Shown here one piece after another: positions 6,835 through 14,109 of a stretch of DNA of 31,408 nt. The DNA is taken from NCBI GenBank assembly GCA_900756575.1, contig CAAEKQ010000037.1, positions 1 to 31,408 on the forward strand. The letters run 5' to 3'. The first letter of the stretch is position 1. Each line of letters opens with the position of its first letter. The notes under the pieces were generated by a model. The model saw only the letters and a program-made list of their open reading frames with translations. It was not told the origin of the DNA and made no database searches. The position numbers and the translations under genes are program-made. Source of the stretch: an uncultured Oscillospiraceae bacterium (GTDB lineage: Bacteria; Bacillota; Clostridia; Oscillospirales; Oscillospiraceae).

Positions 6835-7750
6835 GCGGGTCTCTCACGGGGTCCGGCGCTGGACGCTGTGCCTGTTCGCGCTGCTGACGCTCTTGACCGG
6901 CTGTACCATGCCCGCAGGTCTCGGGGAAACACCGCCCGAGCCACCGGCATCGGTCATAGACGCATCGGATTCCGGCTATTATACCCTCTCCAATCTCCCG
7001 GACTACAGCGGCAGTCCCTATGTGGAACTGAGCGGAAATCAGCCGGACTTTGACGAAAGTCAGTTTCACACCGATTCCTATGCGTTCTACACCGATCTGG
7101 ATCAGCTGGGCCGCTGCGGCGCCTGCTATGCCAACATCGGGCAGGAGCTCATGCCCACCGAGGATCGGGGCAGCATCAGCTCCGTCCATCCCTCCGGCTG
7201 GAAGCAGGCCCAATATGACTGCGTGGAGGGCAAGAACCTCTATAATCGCTGCCATCTCATCGGCTTTCAGCTCACCGGTGAAAACGCCAACGAGCACAAC
7301 CTGATTACCGGCACCCGCTATCTCAATGTGGATGGGATGCTGCCCTTTGAAGATCAGGTGGCCGATTACATCCGAGACACCGGGCACCACGTGCTCTATC
7401 GGGTCACGCCGGATTTCCGGGACAGCGAATTGGTGGCCCGGGGTGTGGAAATGGAAGCCGCCAGTGTAGAGGACGATACCATCCGTTTCCACGTCTACTG
7501 CTATAATGTCCAGCCCGGGGTTTGCATTGATTACGCCACCGGAGAAAGCTGGCCGGAGGAATCCGCTGCGCCTTCCTCTGATTCCGGCGACAGCCAAACC
7601 TATGTGCTAAATCAGAGTAATCATAAATTTCATCTGCCGGATTGCTCCAGTGTAAAGGACATGAATCCGGAAAATCGGGAGGACTACACCGGCTCCCGGG
7701 AAACGCTGATTCAGGAGGGCTACAGCCCCTGCGGTCGCTGCAAGCCCTGA
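6821..7750 (+). CDS. DNA/RNA non-specific endonuclease lipoprotein (DNA-entry nuclease type)
   Basis: A 309-residue exported protein. The N-terminus is basic, followed by a hydrophobic stretch and an LTGC lipobox with the acylated cysteine at C28, so it is anchored to the outer membrane face of the cell. The nuclease domain (about 50-240) has the beta-beta-alpha metal motif with NRCH at 142-145 (H145 the likely general base) and the downstream metal-ligand region NEHNLITGTRYLN (about 156-168). The C-terminal 45 residues carry a small domain with HKFHLPDC and GYSPCGRC, the Cys/His pattern often fused to such nucleases in Firmicutes. Relatives such as EndA degrade DNA at the surface for uptake or nutrition. 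AAGGAGG lies 6 nt before the ATG. Confidence 0.9.
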   Translation: MGSPKRVSHGVRRWTLCLFALLTLLTGCTMPAGLGETPPEPPASVIDASDSGYYTLSNLPDYSGSPYVELSGNQPDFDESQFHTDSYAFYTDLDQLGRCGACYANIGQELMPTEDRGSISSVHPSGWKQAQYDCVEGKNLYNRCHLIGFQLTGENANEHNLITGTRYLNVDGMLPFEDQVADYIRDTGHHVLYRVTPDFRDSELVARGVEMEAASVEDDTIRFHVYCYNVQPGVCIDYATGESWPEESAAPSSDSGDSQTYVLNQSNHKFHLPDCSSVKDMNPENREDYTGSRETLIQEGYSPCGRCKP

Positions 7751-7774
7751 GAGAACAATAAGGAGGAACACAAC

Positions 7775-8455
7775 ATGACATACCAGGAAGAATTTATCGT
7801 ATTTATGGTGCGCTCCGGCGTGCTGACCTTCGGAGATTTCACCACCAAATCCGGTCGGAAGACCCCCTATTTCATCAACACCGGAAACTATAAAACCGGC
7901 GCACAGGCCGACGCCCTGGGCAGCTACTATGCCGCCTGCATTCACGAACATCTGGGCGAAGCCGGCGGCGCAGATGTGCTGTTCGGGCCCGCCTATAAGG
8001 GCATCCCTCTGGTGGTCACCGCTGCTGCCAGCCTGTACCGGAACTATGGTGAGGATTACCCCTATGCCTTCAACCGCAAGGAAAAGAAGGATCACGGCGA
8101 AGGCGGCAATCTGGTGGGCGCAAAGATCAAGGACGGCGACCGGATCGCCATTGTGGAGGATGTAGTCACCGCCGGCACTGCCGTTCGGGAAACCATCGCC
8201 CTGTTCGAAACCATCGCCCCGGTGAAGATCAACGCCCTGTTTGTCTCCGTGGACCGCATGGAGAAGGGCACCGGCGAAAAGTCCGCCCTGGACGAGCTGC
8301 GGGAGGAATACGGCATCGCGGTCTATCCCATTGTCACCGTCCGGCAGATCATTGATTTCCTCCACAATCGCCCCATCGACGGCAAGGTCTACATCGACGA
8401 CGCCATGAAGGAGCGGATGGAGGCCTACCTCCGGCAGTACGGAGCCAAGGCATGA
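7775..8455 (+). CDS. pyrE: Orotate phosphoribosyltransferase
   Basis: A 226-residue cytoplasmic enzyme that joins orotate to PRPP to make orotidine 5'-phosphate in pyrimidine synthesis. The PRPP-binding loop is clear at about 127-136 (VEDVVTAGTA). Upstream are FGDFTTKSGRKTPYFINTG (about 20-38) and GPAYKGIPL (about 71-79), both usual in the longer clostridial PyrE. Ribosome site AAGGAGG, 9 nt from the ATG. It is separated from the rest of the pyr genes and lies between nuclease and radC genes; it overlaps radC by 4 bp (ATGA). Confidence 0.96.
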   Translation: MTYQEEFIVFMVRSGVLTFGDFTTKSGRKTPYFINTGNYKTGAQADALGSYYAACIHEHLGEAGGADVLFGPAYKGIPLVVTAAASLYRNYGEDYPYAFNRKEKKDHGEGGNLVGAKIKDGDRIAIVEDVVTAGTAVRETIALFETIAPVKINALFVSVDRMEKGTGEKSALDELREEYGIAVYPIVTVRQIIDFLHNRPIDGKVYIDDAMKERMEAYLRQYGAKA

Positions 8456-9144
8456 CCAAGTCCGAGGATGCCGCAGGCGTCCACAGCGGGCACCGTCAGC
8501 GGCTGAAGGATCAGTTCTTGACCCACGGCATGGATCCCATCCACGACGTGAACGTACTGGAGCTCATCTTATTCTATGCCATTCCCCGGCAGGATACCAA
8601 CCCCATTGCCCACCGGCTGCTGAATACCTTCGGCTCTCTGGCCGCGGTATTTGACGCAACCCCGGAGGAGCTGATGGAGCGCGGCGGTCTCAGCAAAAAT
8701 GCCGCAACGCTCATTAAGCTGATTCCCGCAGCAGCCCGCCGCCAGCAGCTTTCTCGCAGCAGTTGCCATCAGCTTCTGGATTCCACCCAAAAATGTGGGG
8801 ATTACCTGGTGCCGTTCTTCTTCGGGGCCACCCAGGAGGAAGTCTATCTGCTGGGACTGGACGCAAAATGCAAGGTATTGGGCTGCGTAAAGCTGTCCAC
8901 CGGGAGCGTCAACAGCGCCGGACTCAGCATCCGCAAGGTGGTGGAGTGTGCGCTGAATATGAAAGCGTCCTCCGTTGTCCTGGCCCACAATCACACCAGC
9001 GGAATCGCCGTCCCCTCTCAGGAGGATATCCGCACCACCAAGTCCATCTCCCACGCACTGGATCTGGTGGGCGTATACCTGGCAGACCATGTGGTGGTGG
9101 CCGACGAGGACTATGTTTCCATGGCAGAAAGCGGCCTGATCTAA
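8452..9144 (+). CDS. radC: RadC-family JAB/MPN domain protein
   Basis: A 230-residue protein. The N-terminal half has a helix-hairpin-helix-like region (about 30-85, including LMERGGLSKNAATLIKL), the C-terminal half a JAB1/MPN metal domain. The metal site is HNHTSG with H179 and H181, followed by S189 and D192. The family was named for DNA repair, but that role has been questioned and many members have no proven activity. It is the last gene of the operon, coupled to pyrE by an ATGA overlap, and is followed by a terminator. Confidence 0.93.
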   Translation: MTKSEDAAGVHSGHRQRLKDQFLTHGMDPIHDVNVLELILFYAIPRQDTNPIAHRLLNTFGSLAAVFDATPEELMERGGLSKNAATLIKLIPAAARRQQLSRSSCHQLLDSTQKCGDYLVPFFFGATQEEVYLLGLDAKCKVLGCVKLSTGSVNSAGLSIRKVVECALNMKASSVVLAHNHTSGIAVPSQEDIRTTKSISHALDLVGVYLADHVVVADEDYVSMAESGLI

Positions 9145-9168
9145 AATCATAGAAACCACATAAAAAAG

Positions 9169-9203
9169 CAGCAGATCTCACCCGGTTTGGATGAAATCTG
9201 CTG
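9169..9203. terminator. Bidirectional terminator between radC and MATE genes
   Basis: CAGCAGAT (9169-9176) pairs with ATCTGCTG (9196-9203), extended by TCA/TGA. The minus strand has six T's just after the stem; the plus strand has TTCTTGTTT. It ends the radC operon and the convergent MATE gene. Confidence 0.75.
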
Positions 9204-9210
9204 TTCTTGT

Positions 9211-10578
9211 TTATGGATTCTGTTCCAGCAGCTTGCGCTTTTTCCATGCGCCGCTGTAGAAATATGCGCCCGCGAAAATCGCCGACAGGGTGGGTGCCAG
9301 GCCCATGCCCAGATATACGCCCACCAGCCCCATGCTAAACACACGGGTCAGCAGCAGACTCAGGGCAACCCGCACCACAACGCCGTCCAGCACGTGGCAG
9401 AACATGGAGAACACCGTAAAGCCCGATGCCGTTGCAATGGCCACATAGATAAAGAAGAACGCCGAGGGGAACGCCATGATCGACAGATACCGGAGGCAGC
9501 GGATGGATTCCTCCAACGCCGCCGGATCCCGGTTAAACAGCTTCACCAGCGGTCCGGGAATGGCCTGGATCATGGCAAACATCACGATTGCCACCACCAG
9601 CGCACACCGAACGCCCACGCGAATGGTTTTATCCGCCCGTTCGGGCTTGTTTGCACCGATATTCTGCCCGGCCATGGTGCCTACGCCGGTGGACAGGGCG
9701 GAAATGCCGGTCTGGCTCAGGTTCACCACCTTGCTGCCCACTGCCACCGCAGATGCGGCAATCACGCCGTAGCTGTTGATGATGGAATTCACGAACACAA
9801 AGCTCAGGTCGATAAACAGGTACTGAAACGACGAGGGAATGCCGATTTTCAGCACGGTTTTCGCCGTAGGCCCGTGGATTTTATACTGCTGGGGATTCAG
9901 CGTCAGCATCCCCGGCTGATGCTTCTTAAGGTAGACGAACGCCCAAATTAGGGAGATCAGTTCGGAAATCTCCGTGGCAATGGCTGCACCGCCTGCGCCC
10001 ATGTTCATCCCCGCCACAAACAGCAGATCCAGGAACACGTTGGCAACGGAGGCCACCGCCGAGAAATACAGGGGCCGCTTGGAGTCGCCCATGCCCCGCA
10101 AAAATGAGGTAATAGAGTTATAGAAAAACGAAATCAGGAAGCAGGCCGCACGAATCATCAGATAATTCCGCGCCTCGCCCTGGGCCTCCACGGGCATATT
10201 CACCAGGCTCAGGATCGGGCCGATGAAGCAGCAGACGATCACCGAGATAATCACGGCCATAATCGCGCTGATGGACAGCGCCGTGCCCACCGTCCGGTGT
10301 ACGCCCTCCTCATTTTTCGCCCCGCAGTATTGGGCAATCAATACCGCCGAACCCGCGCTGGCACCCAGGCCGATATTGCTGGCAGCGTTGCAGATATAGG
10401 ACACATTGTTCACCGCCGCCAGTCCCGCCGAGCCGCAGAACTGCCCGACGATGATGGTATCCACCGTGGAATACATGGTCTGCAAAATGCTGGAGGCCAG
10501 GAAGGGCAGAGAGAAGCGAATCAGTCCGCTGGTAATGGAACAGGTGGTCAGATCAAGCGGCTTCCTTGTTTTGTTCAC
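9211..10578 (-). CDS. MATE family efflux transporter (second copy)
   Basis: About 455 residues, some twelve membrane segments, MATE (MOP superfamily). N-terminal landmarks are TSGLIRFSLPFLASSILQ and MYSTVDTIIVGQFCG. It is only distantly similar to the MATE protein at 1677, so it is not a recent duplicate. The open frame reaches an ATG at 10593, but that codon has no ribosome site. GAGGTG lies 7 nt before the GTG at 10578, which I take as the start (MNKTRKPLDLTT). It is divergent from a LysR-type regulator with a palindrome between them, so substrate-responsive control by that regulator is likely. The substrate is unknown. Confidence 0.92.
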   Translation of the reverse strand: MNKTRKPLDLTTCSITSGLIRFSLPFLASSILQTMYSTVDTIIVGQFCGSAGLAAVNNVSYICNAASNIGLGASAGSAVLIAQYCGAKNEEGVHRTVGTALSISAIMAVIISVIVCCFIGPILSLVNMPVEAQGEARNYLMIRAACFLISFFYNSITSFLRGMGDSKRPLYFSAVASVANVFLDLLFVAGMNMGAGGAAIATEISELISLIWAFVYLKKHQPGMLTLNPQQYKIHGPTAKTVLKIGIPSSFQYLFIDLSFVFVNSIINSYGVIAASAVAVGSKVVNLSQTGISALSTGVGTMAGQNIGANKPERADKTIRVGVRCALVVAIVMFAMIQAIPGPLVKLFNRDPAALEESIRCLRYLSIMAFPSAFFFIYVAIATASGFTVFSMFCHVLDGVVVRVALSLLLTRVFSMGLVGVYLGMGLAPTLSAIFAGAYFYSGAWKKRKLLEQNP

Positions 10579-10627
10579 AGGCAAACACCTCATGTTACCG
10601 TAGTCATCGCGGCATACCGCAAATTAT

Positions 10628-10657
10628 ATTATACTCCCATTATGCTTCGAATTGCAA
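10628..10657 (-). promoter_or_regulatory. Promoter of the second MATE gene
   Basis: On the minus strand TTGCAA (10657-10652), 18-nt spacer, TATAAT (10633-10628); a second TATAAT overlaps just downstream. Confidence 0.55.
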
Positions 10658-10659
10658 CT

Positions 10660-10678
10660 GCTACATTGAAAATGTAGC
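10660..10678. promoter_or_regulatory. Perfect palindrome, candidate LysR operator
   Basis: GCTACATT (10660-10667), GAA, AATGTAGC (10671-10678). It lies just upstream of the -35 of both divergent promoters, the usual place for a LysR-type recognition site. Confidence 0.5.
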
Positions 10679-10692
10679 TTCCACCTCTGATT

Positions 10693-10721
10693 TTGACTTT
10701 CCCATCGGTTTATGGTAGGAT
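10693..10721 (+). promoter_or_regulatory. Promoter of the lysR gene at 10758
   Basis: TTGACT (10693-10698), 17-nt spacer, TAGGAT (10716-10721). Confidence 0.6.
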
Positions 10722-10757
10722 AAGCATAGATTCTATTCCATCGAAGGAGGCTTCCCT

Positions 10758-11627
10758 ATGGATTTGACGCAAATGCAATACTTCGTTCTGGTAGCGGAAA
10801 ACGGCTCCACAGCCAAGGCGGCAGCGGAAGCCATGGTGTCCCAGTCCACGGTCAGCAAATCCATTTTGCGGCTGGAACGGGAGCTGGATCTTCCGCTGTT
10901 TGACCGACAGGGCATTCATCTGGTGCTGAACCCCGCGGGAGAGGAATTTTTGCAACAGGTTCGTCCAATCCTCACCGCCGTGCGCCGTCTGCCCGAATTC
11001 GTAAAGTCCCGGCATTTTCCCCGGCGGAAATACCGGATCAATGTGGGGGCTGCGGAAGCGGTGATGGGGGAATTCCTCCACCGATTTTTCCAGATCGACC
11101 CCCAGGCCGAGGTGGTGCTCACCGACGAAAACTGGATCGACGACTGCGATCTCAGCATTTCTTCTTCCCCCTCGGGCCGGGAGGAAGACAGCGTTCGTCT
11201 GCTGGAGGAGGAAATTCTATTGGCAGTTCCGGTCTCCATGGCCGTATCTCAGGGGCCCAATGTGCTTTCGCTGGAAGGACTGCCGCTGATTCTGCCCCGG
11301 GAGGGGAGCGGCCTTCGTCAGAGCATCCAGCGGGAAATTCTCTCCCGCCCGTTGGTAGCCGAGGTGCTTGCTGTCACCGCCAAGGACGAAACCCTACGGC
11401 ATTTGGTCACTCAAGGAGATGGTGCCGCATTCTGGCCTGCAAAAACCTGGCCTAGGCCCGATCCCAGCAAGGTGCGGCTGTGCCATTTGGGCGGAGTCCA
11501 TTTTACCCGGGTGCTCTATGCCCTATTGCCCCCGGAATCCCCCGAGCGGAAGGAAAGCCCGCTGCTGGAGGCGCTGGTGGAGTATTTCCGTGAGCTGGAG
11601 GAAGCGCCGCCACCGGATATGGTATAA
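10758..11627 (+). CDS. LysR-family transcriptional regulator
   Basis: A 289-residue protein. Residues 1-60 are the winged helix-turn-helix (MDLTQMQYFVLVAENGST, then SQSTVSKSILRLERELDLPLF). The rest, about 90-280, is the two-lobe effector-binding domain, slightly diverged. AAGGAGG lies 7 nt before the ATG. It is divergent from the MATE gene, with a perfect palindrome between them, so it most likely controls that exporter and itself. Its stop codon is followed at once by the left arm of a terminator hairpin that an insertion sequence has split, so its transcripts may now run into the transposase gene. Confidence 0.93.
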   Translation: MDLTQMQYFVLVAENGSTAKAAAEAMVSQSTVSKSILRLERELDLPLFDRQGIHLVLNPAGEEFLQQVRPILTAVRRLPEFVKSRHFPRRKYRINVGAAEAVMGEFLHRFFQIDPQAEVVLTDENWIDDCDLSISSSPSGREEDSVRLLEEEILLAVPVSMAVSQGPNVLSLEGLPLILPREGSGLRQSIQREILSRPLVAEVLAVTAKDETLRHLVTQGDGAAFWPAKTWPRPDPSKVRLCHLGGVHFTRVLYALLPPESPERKESPLLEALVEYFRELEEAPPPDMV

Positions 11628-11628
11628 G

Positions 11629-11642
11629 AAAACGCTGTCTGA
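11629..11642. terminator. Left arm of a terminator split by the IS
   Basis: AAAACGCTGTCTGA, two nt after the lysR stop. It is the exact reverse complement of TCAGACAGCGTTTT at 13108-13121. Removing the IS and one AAT copy restores a 14-bp stem with loop ACGAA. Confidence 0.8.
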
Positions 11643-11645
11643 ACG

Positions 11646-11648
11646 AAT
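11646..11648. repeat. Target-site duplication, left copy
   Basis: AAT directly before the left inverted repeat; the same AAT follows the right end at 13106-13108. Three bp is usual for the IS150 group. Confidence 0.75.
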
Positions 11649-11655
11649 TGATATG

Positions 11656-11689
11656 TACCCCCAATACTGGACACCCAGTATTGGGGGTA
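11656..11689 (+). promoter_or_regulatory. Left-end hairpin covering the orfA ribosome site
   Basis: TACCCCCAATACTGG (11656-11670) pairs perfectly over 15 bp with 11675-11689 around an ACAC loop. The GGGGG ribosome site of orfA (11682-11686) is in the right arm. RNA entering from the outside would fold it and block translation; such protection is known from IS10 and IS50. Confidence 0.65.
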
Positions 11690-11696
11690 TTGCTAT

Positions 11697-12260
11697 ATGA
11701 AATACAGCTATGAGTACAAGCGAAAATGTGTAGAAATGTATCGGCAGGGGAAATGGCCGGAGACGCCAGACAGCATACAGGAAAGGAGCTTTCACGACAT
11801 GATTCGTAAGTGGTCAAGGATAGAGAAATCCTGCGGCCCGGAAGCACTACAGCACAAGAATCAGAACAAAGTATGGACAGCGGAAGAAAAGTATGAGCTG
11901 GTAGCCAAAATCATGGCAGGAGCATCGTGTAAAGGAACCGCCTATGCAGCAGGAATTGACAGTGGCCTCTTGTATCAATGGGTTCAGCGGTATAAAATAG
12001 AGGGGTATGAGGGATTGGCCGCAAAGCGAAAAGGACGACCGCCCAAGGAGGCTCCTATGAAAAAGAAAGCTGCACCGGCAGAATTGACGCCATCCGAGCG
12101 AGAAGAAATGGTTCGGCTTAGAGCAAGAGTCGAGTACCTGGAAGCGGAGAACGCCGTAATAAAAAAAGAGATCGCCTTGAGAGAAGAAAAATGGGCAGAG
12201 CAACTCAAGGCGAAAAAGCAACGCTCGTCAAAGAACTCCGTGAAGAAGGATATGCCCTGA
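11697..12260 (+). CDS. IS3-family transposase OrfA
   Basis: A 187-residue protein. It has an N-terminal helix-turn-helix region, here seemingly two (about 1-45 and 55-100, including WTAEEKYELVAKIMAG and LLYQWVQRYKIEGYEGL). A Pro/Lys-rich linker follows, then a leucine-zipper-like coiled coil (about 135-170, MVRLRARVEYLEAENAVIKKE). It binds the terminal repeats and by itself usually represses transposition. The A7 run at 12161-12167 in frame A-AAA-AAA lets ribosomes slip to the -1 frame and join OrfB. The start ATG at 11697 follows GGGGG by about 10 nt. OrfA looks intact. Confidence 0.92.
   Translation: MKYSYEYKRKCVEMYRQGKWPETPDSIQERSFHDMIRKWSRIEKSCGPEALQHKNQNKVWTAEEKYELVAKIMAGASCKGTAYAAGIDSGLLYQWVQRYKIEGYEGLAAKRKGRPPKEAPMKKKAAPAELTPSEREEMVRLRARVEYLEAENAVIKKEIALREEKWAEQLKAKKQRSSKNSVKKDMP
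12161..12167 (+). promoter_or_regulatory. Programmed -1 frameshift site (A7)
   Basis: Seven A's read A-AAA-AAA in the orfA frame (Ile-Lys-Lys). After a -1 slip the frame continues without a stop through RDRLERRK into the orfB start at 12191, giving the OrfAB fusion typical of the family. Confidence 0.7.
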
Positions 12261-13061
12261 AATACTTGCTGGAAGCATTAGGCCTTTCCAGATCGACCTA
12301 CTACTATGAAATCAGCAAGAAAGACAAGGTTCAAGAGCGGAATAGTGAGTTATCCGCAGAAATATCGTCCATTTTTGCCGAAAACAAGGGAAGATACGGT
12401 GTAAGGCGGGTGCATCAGGCGCTTCTGAGCCGCGGTCATCAGGTCAATCATAAACGCGTTCAGCGGATCATGCACCAGTTGGGCTTGCTTGGAAAGCGCC
12501 CGAAGGAGAAATATCATTCTTATAAGGGCGAAGTTGGTAAAGTTGCTGCCAATATCATCAATAGAGATTTCAGCACAGAGAAGCCACTGCAAAAGTGGAC
12601 AACCGATGTTTCACAATTCAATCTTTCATGGGGCAAATGCTATCTCTCTCCGATTCGAGATCATTTCTTATAATCTTTCCCTCAGTCCAAACCTGGAGCA
12701 GATCAAGGATATGCTGGCGAAAGCGTTTCAGCGATTTCCTTCCGTGCAGGGGCTGATCATGCACTCGGATCAGGGCTGGCAATACCAGCATGAGTTTTAT
12801 AGGAATGAACTTGCGAATCACGGTGTAATTCAATCCATGTCCCGGAAGGGCAACTGCTATGATAATTGCATCATGGAAACATTCTTTGGCAGACTGAAAA
12901 ACGAAATGTTCTATGGCTTTGAGAAGGAGTATCCGTCCTTTGAAGCCTTTCAGAATACAATTGCGAAGTATATTGACTACTACAATAACAGACGAATCCA
13001 AGCGAAAACAAAATGGATGCCTCCCTCTAAGTTTCGGGAAGCATCCATGACGGAATGTTAA
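12191..13061 (+). pseudogene. IS3-family transposase OrfB (DDE integrase), frameshifted by an internal deletion
   Basis: The first part (12191-12673 open) has the HTH_21-like region (YGVRRVHQALLSRG, KRVQRIMHQLGLLG) and the first catalytic aspartate in KWTTDVSQF. After YLSPI (about 12655) the frame runs into RDHFL and a stop. The natural continuation, EIISYNLSLSPNLEQIK, is in the next frame from about 12656 to 13061 and holds the second aspartate (MHSDQGWQYQ) and the glutamate (METFFGRLKNE), with the YIDYYNNRRI motif. IS150-type proteins usually have about six residues between SPI and EII; only one base remains here, which implies a loss of about 17 nt. The DDE core is thus split, and the product should be inactive. 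Confidence 0.85.
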
Positions 13062-13105
13062 TTGTTCAATTCAATAAAAGTGTCCAGTAAACTGGGTACA
13101 TATCA

Positions 13106-13121
13106 AATCAGACAGCGTTTT
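13106..13121. terminator. Right target duplication and right arm of the split terminator
   Basis: AAT (13106-13108) repeats the left target copy. TCAGACAGCGTTTT (13108-13121) complements 11629-11642. It directly follows the stop of the BMP permease gene on the minus strand. Confidence 0.75.
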
Positions 13122-13125
13122 TGTG

Positions 13126-14109
13126 TTATCGTTCCTCTCGGAAGTAGGCATTGCCCAGACTTGCCGGGGGCTGGCTCTCCCGCTTCTGACGGATGGAAAT
13201 GCTGATCAGCACAATTACCGTCACCACATAGGGGAGAATCTTATAGATTTCCGTGGGGATGCCCAGCTGGGTCACGCGCATATACATAATCATCAGCGCG
13301 CCAAAGAGCACCGAGCCCCAAACCGCGCGGAGGGGCTTCCACAGGGCGAAGATGACCAGCGCCACTGCCAGCCAGCCCTTGCCGTCCATGGCACCGGAGG
13401 ACCAGTTGCCGCCGGCGGATACCATGGTGAAATACAGGCCGCCCAGTCCGCAGATACCGCCGCCCAGGCAGGTGGCCAGATACTTATACCGAGTCACGTT
13501 GATACCAGCTGCATCCGCAGTGCCAGGATCTTCCCCCACAGCCCGAAGGCACAGACCGCTGCGGGTCCGGGAGAAGTACCACGCCATCACAATGGCGATC
13601 ACCAGTACCAGATAGATCATAAAGTTATAGGAGAACAGCATCTTTCCTACCACGGGGATGTTCCGCAGGAATGCGGGCAGCAACGGCTGAGAGAAAATGC
13701 CGCCCGCCGCTTCGGAAATCTGAAGCCGCCCGTCGCCGATCTGACGGAAATACTCGCCAAAGAACTCGCCATAGCCTACGCCGAAAATCGTCAGGGCAAG
13801 GCCGGTTACGTTCTGATTGGTGCGGAGGGTAATGGTCAGGAACGCATACAAAAGGCTTCCCAATGCCGCCGCAAGGAAGGCCGCCACAAAGGCAAGGATC
13901 ACCGCCACCATAGGCACCGCACCCTCACCCGCTGCCCGCTCATAGAGGAACGCCGCAATCAGGCCCGAGGAGCCGCCCATATACACAAGGCCCTCTACGC
14001 CCAGGTTCATATTGCCGGACTTCTCGGTCAAAATCTCGCCCAAGGTGCCATACATTAGAGTGGTACCCATCAGGACGGCAGCCACAAAGAAATTGATGAT
14101 AAAATTCAC
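13126..14109 (-). CDS. ABC transporter permease, BMP/nucleoside type (second permease)
   Basis: A 327-residue membrane protein with about eight to ten hydrophobic segments, of the BPD_transp_2 family. Landmarks are ATLMYGTLGEILTEKSGNMNLGVEGLVYMGG at the N-terminus (the usual EKSGxxNLGxEG motif, about 22-45) and GYGEFFGEYF (about 112). It pairs with the other permease to form the import channel and resembles B. subtilis NupQ. Its start overlaps the stop of the upstream permease by 4 bp. It is the last gene of the operon; its terminator has been split by the IS, so read-through antisense into the IS is likely. Confidence 0.92.
   Translation of the reverse strand: MNFIINFFVAAVLMGTTLMYGTLGEILTEKSGNMNLGVEGLVYMGGSSGLIAAFLYERAAGEGAVPMVAVILAFVAAFLAAALGSLLYAFLTITLRTNQNVTGLALTIFGVGYGEFFGEYFRQIGDGRLQISEAAGGIFSQPLLPAFLRNIPVVGKMLFSYNFMIYLVLVIAIVMAWYFSRTRSGLCLRAVGEDPGTADAAGINVTRYKYLATCLGGGICGLGGLYFTMVSAGGNWSSGAMDGKGWLAVALVIFALWKPLRAVWGSVLFGALMIMYMRVTQLGIPTEIYKILPYVVTVIVLISISIRQKRESQPPASLGNAYFREER

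Larger units (their letters stand above)
11649..13105 (+). mobile_element. IS3-family (IS150-like) insertion sequence, 1457 bp, transposase defective
   Basis: Both ends are defined. Left TGATATGTACCC...TACTGGACAC (11649-11674) and the reverse complement of the right end (13080-13105) agree at 22 of 26 positions, differing only in a central CCAA versus AGTT. AAT is duplicated on each side. Inside are orfA (HTH and coiled coil) and an overlapping orfB (DDE integrase) in the -1 frame with an A7 slippery site, the standard IS3 arrangement. orfB is broken by a small deletion near 12655, so the copy cannot supply its own full transposase. Its AT-richer sequence also contrasts with the neighbours. 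Confidence 0.93.

Noticed and set aside
7244..7255. NRCH instead of DRGH in the nuclease as a broken active site
   Set aside because: N-R-x-H variants are common in Firmicute DNA-entry nucleases, and the key histidine is present.
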